A DNA stretch of 64,000 nucleotides from Pedobacter aquae (GTDB lineage: Bacteria > Bacteroidota > Bacteroidia > Sphingobacteriales > Sphingobacteriaceae): NCBI RefSeq assembly GCF_008195825.1, contig NZ_CP043329.1:2232001-2296000 (forward strand), in the 5' to 3' direction. Below the pieces are notes generated by a model. The model saw only the letters and a list, made by a program, of their open reading frames with translations, was not told the DNA's origin and did not search any database. The translations under genes and the position numbers were made by a program. The number at the start of each line of letters is the position of its first letter. The stretch's first letter is position 1. Positions 58,609-64,000 of the stretch are shown piece by piece.

Positions 58609-60126
58609 ATGGTAAACAGGAAAATAGAAATAATGGATACAACACTCCGTGATGGTGAACAAACCTCAGGAGTTTCATTTTCCGCCTCTGAAAAGCTTAC
58701 AATTGCCCAGCTATTACTGGAGGAACTGCATGTAGACAGAGTTGAAATTGCTTCTGCCCGTGTTTCGGATGGAGAATTTCAAGCTGTAAAAGCCATTATG
58801 GATTGGGCAAACCAAAACGGTTACACCAATCGTATAGAGGTACTTTCTTTTGTTGATAACGGTGTATCCATCAATTGGATGCTAAATGCTGGTGTTAAAG
58901 TTCAGAATTTACTTACTAAAGGCTCTTTAAATCATTTAACACATCAACTTAAAAAAACTGCCGAACAACATTTCGCTGAAATTGCCGCAGTTATAGCTTT
59001 AGCTAGTCAAAATCAGATAGAAACCAATGTTTATTTAGAAGATTGGAGCAATGGCATGCGTAATTCTAAAGACTACGTTTTTCAGTTCTTAGATTTTTTA
59101 AGCCAGCAATCTGTAAAAAGAGTGCTTCTACCAGATACTTTAGGGGTTTTAACGCCTTCAGAAACGTATGACTATATTGATGAATTAAAATCAAAATATC
59201 CAAATATTCATTTTGATTTTCATGCTCATAATGATTATGATTTAAGTACAGCCAACGTTCTAGAAGCCGTAAAAGCAGGCATAGATGGCCTACATTTAAC
59301 CGTAAATGGTATGGGTGAAAGAGCAGGAAATGCACCTATGGCAAGTGCTGTAGCTGTTATTAACGATTTTCTGCCAGAGGTAAAAATCTCTTTAAAAGAG
59401 TCTTCCATATTTAAAGTAAGTAAACTGGTAGAAACTTTTTCAGGCATCAGAATACCTGCAAATAAACCTATCGTAGGAGACAATGTATTTACCCAAACAG
59501 CTGGTATCCATGCTGATGGCGACAATAAAAACAATCTTTATTTTAACGATTTATTACCAGAAAGATTTGGCAGAAAACGTACTTATGCTTTAGGCAAAAC
59601 ATCTGGCAAAGCCAATATTGAAAAAAACCTTCAAGAATTAGGCTTAAAACTTAATGATGAAGATTTAAAAAAGGTTACCCAACGCGTTATAGAACTTGGA
59701 GATAAAAAGGAAACCGTTACTAAAGAAGACCTACCTTATATCATTTCTGATGTTTTAGATAGCAAGCTTTATGAAGAAAAAGTTACCGTACAATCTTACG
59801 TTCTAACACATGCTAAAGGTTTACGTCCGTCTGCAACCATTTCAGTTTCAATAGAAGGAGAGCATTTTGAAGAAAATGCACAAGGCGATGGACAGTTTGA
59901 TGCTTTTATGAATGCCTTAAACAAGGTTTACGCTAAAAAGAAAAGGCAATTACCGAAATTGGTAGATTACGCCGTAAGAATTGCCCCAGGAAGCGATTCT
60001 GATGCACTTTGCGAAGCCATTATTACTTGGGAAACCGATAAAAAAAGCTTTAAAACACGCGGTTTAGACTCAGACCAAACCGTATGTGCCATTAAAGCAA
60101 CACAAAAAATGTTAAATATCATCTAG
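58609..60126 (+). CDS. LeuA paralogue; possible (R)-citramalate synthase
   Basis: The 505-residue protein is a second member of the isopropylmalate/citramalate/homocitrate synthase family: [53 protein letters not shown] and a C-terminal LeuA-type regulatory domain (TKEDLPYI..., VTVQSYVLTHAKGLRPSATISV). It differs from the LeuA in the same operon in the substrate pocket (HAHNDYD versus HCHNDLG). No threonine deaminase gene (ilvA) is in the locus, so making 2-oxobutyrate from citramalate through LeuBCD is plausible. Substrate is not proved by sequence. Confidence 0.6.
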   Translation: MVNRKIEIMDTTLRDGEQTSGVSFSASEKLTIAQLLLEELHVDRVEIASARVSDGEFQAVKAIMDWANQNGYTNRIEVLSFVDNGVSINWMLNAGVKVQNLLTKGSLNHLTHQLKKTAEQHFAEIAAVIALASQNQIETNVYLEDWSNGMRNSKDYVFQFLDFLSQQSVKRVLLPDTLGVLTPSETYDYIDELKSKYPNIHFDFHAHNDYDLSTANVLEAVKAGIDGLHLTVNGMGERAGNAPMASAVAVINDFLPEVKISLKESSIFKVSKLVETFSGIRIPANKPIVGDNVFTQTAGIHADGDNKNNLYFNDLLPERFGRKRTYALGKTSGKANIEKNLQELGLKLNDEDLKKVTQRVIELGDKKETVTKEDLPYIISDVLDSKLYEEKVTVQSYVLTHAKGLRPSATISVSIEGEHFEENAQGDGQFDAFMNALNKVYAKKKRQLPKLVDYAVRIAPGSDSDALCEAIITWETDKKSFKTRGLDSDQTVCAIKATQKMLNII

Positions 60127-60218
60127 GTGGTTAGGTTGTTAGTTTGTTAGAGCTCTTGAAAACGGATAAAAAACAATCTAACCAACTAACAAACTAGAAA
60201 CGAACAAAAAAATAAAAT
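60127..60218. repeat. Inverted word-repeat spacer before leuB
   Basis: GGTTAGGTTGTTAGTTTGTT directly after the stop and CTAACCAACTAACAAACTAG further on are near-complementary and can form a hairpin. The spacer ends in an A-rich tract before the leuB ATG. Words match the leuC-leuD spacer. Confidence 0.65.
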
Positions 60219-61277
60219 ATGAAATTAAATATCGCCCTTTTAGCGGGAGACGGAATTGGGCCTGAGGTTATAAACCAGGCTGTTAAAGTAGTAAATGCTG
60301 TTGCTACAAAGTTTAACCACGAAATCAATTGGACATCTGCTTTAACAGGTGCTTGCGCTATTGATGATTGCGGAGAGCCTTATCCGGATAGCACACACGA
60401 AGTTTGTATGGCTGCTGATGCTGTTTTATTTGGCGCTATTGGCCATCCAAAATACGATAATGACCCTAAAGCTACCGTTCGTCCGGAGCAAGGTTTATTA
60501 AAAATGCGTCAGAAATTAGGCTTATTTGCAAACGTTCGTCCTACTTTTACATTCCCTTCTTTAATAGACAATTCGCCCTTAAAAAGAGAGCGCATAGAAG
60601 GTACAGATTTAATCATCTTACGCGAACTAACAGGTGGAATTTACTTTGGCGAAAGAGGCAGAAAAGACAATGGCAACACCGCTTTTGATACTTGTACATA
60701 CACCAGAGCAGAAATTCAGCGTTTAGCAAAATTAGGCTTTGAAATAGCGATGACACGTAGCAAAAAATTATGCTGTGTAGATAAAGCAAACGTTCTAGAA
60801 AGTTCTCGTTTATGGAGAGAAACCGTACAGGATATGGAAAAAGATTATCCAGAAGTAACCGTAAGTTACGAGTTTGTTGATGCCGTAGCTATGCGTTTAG
60901 TACAGTGGCCAAACTCTTACGATGTTTTAATTACCGAAAACCTTTTTGGAGATATTTTAACTGATGAGGCCTCTGTAATTTCTGGTTCTATGGGTTTAAT
61001 GCCATCAGCTTCTAAAGGCTTACATACTTCATTGTACGAGCCTATTCACGGCTCTTACCCACAAGCAGCAGGAAAAGACATTGCAAACCCATTGGCAACA
61101 GTTTTATCTGCCGCAATGATGTTTGAAGATGCTTTTGGTTTACATGCAGAAGCGGCCGCTATCAGAGATGTTGTAAATAAATCTTTAGCAGAAGGTGTAG
61201 TAACAGAAGATTTATCCGGAAGTAACAAAGCTTACAAAACCAGCGAAGTTGGCGATTGGTTAGCTAAAAACGTATAA
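60219..61277 (+). CDS. leuB: 3-isopropylmalate dehydrogenase
   Basis: LeuB oxidatively decarboxylates 3-isopropylmalate with NAD. The 352-residue protein has the N-terminal LLAGDGIGPEVINQAVKVV, RELTGGIYFGERGR, the catalytic lysine/tyrosine region and ENLFGDILTDEASVISGSMGLMPSAS, and YEPIHGSYPQAAGKDIANP. It is the last gene of the locus and is followed by a terminator. Confidence 0.97.
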   Translation: MKLNIALLAGDGIGPEVINQAVKVVNAVATKFNHEINWTSALTGACAIDDCGEPYPDSTHEVCMAADAVLFGAIGHPKYDNDPKATVRPEQGLLKMRQKLGLFANVRPTFTFPSLIDNSPLKRERIEGTDLIILRELTGGIYFGERGRKDNGNTAFDTCTYTRAEIQRLAKLGFEIAMTRSKKLCCVDKANVLESSRLWRETVQDMEKDYPEVTVSYEFVDAVAMRLVQWPNSYDVLITENLFGDILTDEASVISGSMGLMPSASKGLHTSLYEPIHGSYPQAAGKDIANPLATVLSAAMMFEDAFGLHAEAAAIRDVVNKSLAEGVVTEDLSGSNKAYKTSEVGDWLAKNV

Positions 61278-61291
61278 AAAATCTACAGAAA

Positions 61292-61320
61292 GCAGCTCCA
61301 AAAATTGGGGCTGTTTTTTT
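61292..61320 (+). terminator. Rho-independent terminator after leuB
   Basis: CAGCTCC and GGGGCTG form a 7-bp stem (one T-G pair) around AAAAATT, followed by eight Ts. It ends the ilv/leu locus. Confidence 0.8.
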
Positions 61321-61339
61321 TGGAAAAGCAATTACATCT

Positions 61340-61440
61340 TTATTTTGTACCGCTAGTCCCGTTTTCCACTATATCCCTCCACTCCCGATGGTCGTTCCGG
61401 GGATGCCGTTTCAACCGGGTTTAAATGGCAAATGCAGTGC
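61340..61440. repeat. GC-richer interspersed repeat between leuB and the REP/RAYT element
   Basis: The segment includes CACTATATCCCTCCACTCCC and GGGGATGCCGTTTCAACCGG, close to words I recall from a common Bacteroidota intergenic repeat. It has no frame. It ends exactly where the first REP copy begins. Confidence 0.45.
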
Positions 61441-61500
61441 TTATGAAATAACGATGCAATCGTTAAACCAGATGAAACACTCGTTGCAAACGAGCGTAAG
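61441..61500. repeat. REP-like repeat, left copy
   Basis: This copy matches the units downstream of the RAYT gene: TTATGAAATAACGATGCAAT, then TTAAACCAGATGAAACACTC and the palindrome CACTCGTT-GCA-AACGAG. It lies 8 bp from the stop codon of the small unknown gene, in the same orientation as the right-hand units. Confidence 0.85.
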
Positions 61501-61508
61501 CTCTAGCA

Positions 61509-61916
61509 CTAAAAGATAATTCTCTTCTGAATTTCTCCCCAATAAGAATAACTTTTTGACAATACTTTGTAATGAATCAAATTGTCTTTATTAATTACCT
61601 CATCTATTAATTCTTGAACATCTTCATTACTGCTTAAATTTAAATATCTAACATCCTTTAAAAGCTGCCTAAAGTCTACATAGTAATTATCAGATTTTAT
61701 TTTTAACAAATAAATTTCCTTTGCAACTCTTAAATAACATATTCTTCTATGAAAATCATCATAATGAGATACATCTATCTGAAACACTTCATTAAATTTT
61801 AATAATGCTTTTAAATCGTCATCAGATTTAAACAGCTTAAGATCAATCTTATGTAATCTCAAAATTAGTTCTATCAAATTATATTGATTCTCTTCTGTTA
61901 ATTTATGAATCCCCAT
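61509..61916 (-). CDS. Hypothetical protein within the REP/RAYT element
   Basis: The 135-residue protein is not one I recognise. It begins MGIHKLTEENQYNLIELILR, is rich in lysine, leucine, isoleucine and aspartate, appears mostly helical and has no membrane segment or signal peptide. No catalytic motif is visible. It lies between a left REP copy and the repeats upstream of the transposase gene, in opposite orientation to the transposase, and so may have been carried or captured by that element. Confidence 0.55.
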   Translation of the reverse strand: MGIHKLTEENQYNLIELILRLHKIDLKLFKSDDDLKALLKFNEVFQIDVSHYDDFHRRICYLRVAKEIYLLKIKSDNYYVDFRQLLKDVRYLNLSSNEDVQELIDEVINKDNLIHYKVLSKSYSYWGEIQKRIIF

Positions 61917-62014
61917 TCTGCAAAATTAAACACTATAACTATTAGTTCCTAAATTAAAATATTAATATTAAAATATTAACCATGACATCTAATTAACATT
62001 AAAATCTCTCCCCG

Positions 62015-62140
62015 GCACTCGTTTGCAATGAGTACTTAAAATGGACTTTCGATTTTTCCTATCCCAAAAACTAGATTATGTAGATGACAACCTCTCATTG
62101 CGCTCGTTTGCAACGAGTGCTTAAAATGGACTTTCGATTT
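62015..62140. repeat. Two REP-like palindromic units upstream of the RAYT gene
   Basis: Units at 62015-62055 and 62100-62140 (85-bp spacing) consist of a palindrome (CACTCGTTTGCAATGAGT and GCTCGTTTGCAACGAGTG) followed by the conserved tail TTAAAATGGACTTTCGATTT. The second palindrome is perfect with a TGC loop. These units differ in tail from the copies downstream of the gene, and the palindrome loop is TGC instead of GCA/ACA. Confidence 0.85.
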
Positions 62141-62180
62141 CATCGAATTTTCTATAATTTTAAATATCAAGCTCAAGCCT

Positions 62181-62753
62181 ATGTCGCATCAATACCGTGT
62201 AAAAACTCAAGATCAAATTCATTTTATAACTTTTACAGTTGTAGATTGGGTAGATATATTTATTAGACCAGCCTATAAAAAAATCATCATTAACTCTTTA
62301 AAATACGCACAAGAAAATAAAGGATTAGAACTTTATGCGTGGTGCTTAATGACTAATCATTTACACCTGCTAGTTTCTATTAAAGAGCCTTTCCAATTAT
62401 CAGACTTTGTTAGAGATTTTAAGAAATTCACTAATAAAGAAATCATTAAGTTAATGGATGCTGAGCATGAAAGTAGAAGAGATTGGATGTTATACCGCTT
62501 TAGTTACCACGCTAAGTTTAACAATAGAATTAAAGATTATAAAGTTTGGCAAGATGGCTATTATACTATTGAATGTTTCAATCATCATATCCTAGCTCAA
62601 AAACTAGATTACATACACAATAATCCTGTAAAAGCTGAAATTGTAGCTCTACCAGAAGAATATTTATATAGCTCTGCAAAAAACTACTTAAATGAAAAAG
62701 GCCTTTTAAATGTTATAAAAGTTGATACTAGCTTTAGTGATTTTATGAAATAA
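62181..62753 (+). CDS. REP-associated tyrosine transposase (RAYT, Y1/IS200-like)
   Basis: The 190-residue protein belongs to the TnpA REP group. The HUH metal motif is His60-x-His62 in LMTNHLHLLVS, and the catalytic tyrosine is Tyr144 in KLDYIHNNPVKAEIV; both are signature residues of single-strand DNA Y1 transposases. RAYTs cut and rejoin REP palindromes, and are thought to spread them. The gene is bracketed by palindromic repeats, and its last codons (ATGAAATAA) are themselves the first bases of the downstream repeat unit. Confidence 0.9.
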   Translation: MSHQYRVKTQDQIHFITFTVVDWVDIFIRPAYKKIIINSLKYAQENKGLELYAWCLMTNHLHLLVSIKEPFQLSDFVRDFKKFTNKEIIKLMDAEHESRRDWMLYRFSYHAKFNNRIKDYKVWQDGYYTIECFNHHILAQKLDYIHNNPVKAEIVALPEEYLYSSAKNYLNEKGLLNVIKVDTSFSDFMK

Positions 62754-62935
62754 CGATGCAATCATTAAACCAGATGAAGCACTCGTTACAAACGAGCGCA
62801 AGAAAAAACTTATGAAATAACGATGCAATCTTTAAACCAGATGAAGCACTCGTTACAAACGAGCGCAAGAAAAAATAACCATGCAATCGTTAAACCAAAT
62901 GAAGCACTCGTTGCAAACGAGTGTGAGAAAAAACC
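62744..62935. repeat. Three REP-like units directly downstream of the RAYT gene
   Basis: Units start at 62744, 62811 and about 62876; the first two have a 67-bp period and the third lacks the opening ATGAAA. Each has ACGATGCAATC, TTAAACCAGATGAAGCACTC and a palindrome (CTCGTTACAAACGAG or CTCGTTGCAAACGAG). The last ends two bases before the stop of the ABC gene. They match the left copy at 61441. Confidence 0.9.
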
Positions 62936-62936
62936 C

Positions 62937-63908
62937 CTAAGAATCCAGTTTCATCAGCTTTTTAAAAGCGATATTTACTTCATCTCCTTTGGCTAAAGGT
63001 ATAAAATCAAAATCATAAGATAAGATGGTTTTATCTTCAGCAATATATTCTACTTCTTGATACAAGCCTCCAAAATGAACTGATTTTACTTTAGCAGTCA
63101 TCCCATCTTGATTTACAAAAACATCTTGCGGATAAACAGCATATTTACCATTCTCTAAAAAAGATAAACCATTTAAAATATTGGCTTTACCAATTAACTG
63201 TGCAACATAAGCATGCTGTGGTTCGTAATAAATCTCCTGGGGTTTACCTTCCCTAACCACTTTTCCATCTTTCACAATCACCAATTTATCTGATAGTGAT
63301 AGACCATCACTAGGATCATGAGAAACCATGATGACTGTTATCTTCAAGAAACGAGCTAAACGCTCTATATCATCTCTTAATTGCTTCTTTAAAATGGTAT
63401 CAACCTGACTAAAAGGTTCATCTAACAATAATACCCTAGGCTCTGTAATTACAGCTCTTGCTATTGCAACACGTTGCTGCTCGCCACCGCTTAGCTCCAC
63501 AATTTTTTTATACGCTAAATGGTCTATCCTCAAGAACTCCATGGTTTGCATGGTTAAATCTCTTTTAACTTCTAAATCTGTATTAGAAAGTAAAGACGAT
63601 ATATTATCATAAACCCTAGCATAAAGGTTTAAGGTAAGCTCTTGCGTAACCATTTTCATTTCATCATGCCCTGGTATTAGCTTTTCTGTGGGCCCAAGTA
63701 CGCGTTTACCTTCAAAAAGAACTTCGCCCCCTTGCGGTATCAGATAACCATAAATTAACTTTAATAAAGTTGTTTTACCACTACCACTTTCCCCTACAAT
63801 ACTTACAATTTCACCTTCATTAATTTCAAGATTAATTCCCGAAACGCCAGAATGGGTAGCATCTGTAAAGTTTTTATAGATATTGTGAACAGTTATTAAA
63901 GGAGTCAT
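62937..63908 (-). CDS. ABC transporter ATP-binding protein (spermidine/putrescine- or iron-type)
   Basis: The 323-residue protein has one nucleotide-binding domain: Walker A GESGSGKTT (residues 39-47), signature LSGGEQQRVAIARA, Walker B VLLLDEP, and the H-loop MVSHD. The C-terminal 100 residues (YYEPQHAYVAQLIGKANIL...) form the TOBE-like regulatory domain of PotA/FbpC-type importers. No permease or binding protein gene is in the window, so the substrate is open. Start 63908 is preferred to 63980, whose extra codons are not conserved in character. Confidence 0.85.
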   Translation of the reverse strand: MTPLITVHNIYKNFTDATHSGVSGINLEINEGEIVSIVGESGSGKTTLLKLIYGYLIPQGGEVLFEGKRVLGPTEKLIPGHDEMKMVTQELTLNLYARVYDNISSLLSNTDLEVKRDLTMQTMEFLRIDHLAYKKIVELSGGEQQRVAIARAVITEPRVLLLDEPFSQVDTILKKQLRDDIERLARFLKITVIMVSHDPSDGLSLSDKLVIVKDGKVVREGKPQEIYYEPQHAYVAQLIGKANILNGLSFLENGKYAVYPQDVFVNQDGMTAKVKSVHFGGLYQEVEYIAEDKTILSYDFDFIPLAKGDEVNIAFKKLMKLDS

Positions 63909-63965
63909 ATTCTTGATTACTGGGTAAATATAACTATCGCATCGGTAAAAAAAAGAATTAAACAA

Positions 63966-63992
63966 AAAGCCCCGCAACAATTACGGGGCTTT
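63966..63992 (-). terminator. Rho-independent terminator of a gene beyond the right edge
   Basis: AAAGCCCCG and CGGGGCTTT form a perfect 9-bp stem around CAACAATTA. On the minus strand it is followed by five Ts, so it likely ends a minus-strand gene to the right of the window. Confidence 0.75.
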
Positions 63993-64000
63993 ACACACAT

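Noticed and set aside
62084-62266. 60-codon plus-strand frame overlapping the start of the RAYT gene
   Set aside because: It translates the REP unit and the transposase gene out of frame, with no family resemblance.
62744-62935. Three 58-67-bp spaced palindromic units as a CRISPR array
   Set aside because: The whole unit is repeated, there are no unique spacers, no cas genes, and a RAYT gene is adjacent; REP units explain it.

Overview
The window looks like a chromosomal segment of a Bacteroidota bacterium, most likely Sphingobacteriaceae and close to Pedobacter. The evidence is low GC, a division/cell-wall cluster in the order usual for that phylum, promoters of the TTTG-N19-TAnnTTTG type, few Shine-Dalgarno sequences, a short atpC beside atpD, and protein sequences typical of the group. 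This assignment is from recognition only; no database was searched.

Layout. (1) 1-14835, minus strand: the dcw cluster, transcribed mraZ-rsmH-ftsL-ftsI-murE-mraY-murD-ftsW-murG-murC-ftsQ-ftsA-ftsZ, with ftsZ cut by the window edge. Most genes overlap or nearly touch. Three 10-bp-spaced GTGG repeats upstream of mraZ look like the MraZ operator, and a cluster of DnaA boxes sits between ftsA and ftsZ. (2) 15191-24076: a CAP-domain lipoprotein, patatin phospholipase, RluA-type pseudouridine synthase, panB, carA, a Pif1-like helicase and gnd. (3) 24189-25893: an intact IS982-family element with a 5-bp target duplication, next to a RelE/ParE-type toxin-antitoxin pair. (4) 26193-43762: eno, a run of housekeeping enzymes, a degenerate DEAD-box protein, an FtsB-like protein, a GAF histidine kinase, membrane proteins, an AlkB homologue, obgE, adk, tRNA-Arg(ACG), floA, a peroxiredoxin, an RmlD-like reductase and a GDSL lipoprotein. 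(5) 44130-45961: atpD-atpC. (6) 46242-61320: a branched-chain amino acid biosynthesis locus, ilvE-ilvD-ilvB-ilvN-ilvC-[ABC ATPase]-leuA-leuC-leuD-[LeuA paralogue]-leuB. In front of it lies a 26-codon Ile/Leu/Val-rich leader peptide with mutually exclusive antiterminator and terminator hairpins, which reads as a classical attenuator. (7) 61340-62935: a REP/RAYT element, with palindromic repeats around a Y1 (HUH) transposase and a small unknown gene. (8) 62937-63908: an ABC transporter ATPase.

The genes form two main working units. The dcw cluster makes lipid-linked peptidoglycan precursor and assembles the divisome. The ilv/leu locus converts pyruvate (and 2-oxobutyrate, perhaps made from citramalate by the LeuA paralogue plus LeuBCD) to valine, leucine and isoleucine; panB takes the same 2-oxoisovalerate intermediate towards pantothenate.

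Three genes (murD, the CAP lipoprotein and leuA) are each broken by what looks like one missing A in an A-tract. Either these are homopolymer sequencing errors or expression depends on slippage; this should be settled before any of them is called a pseudogene. Many spacers carry short word-like repeats or hairpins, some shared exactly between unrelated loci.
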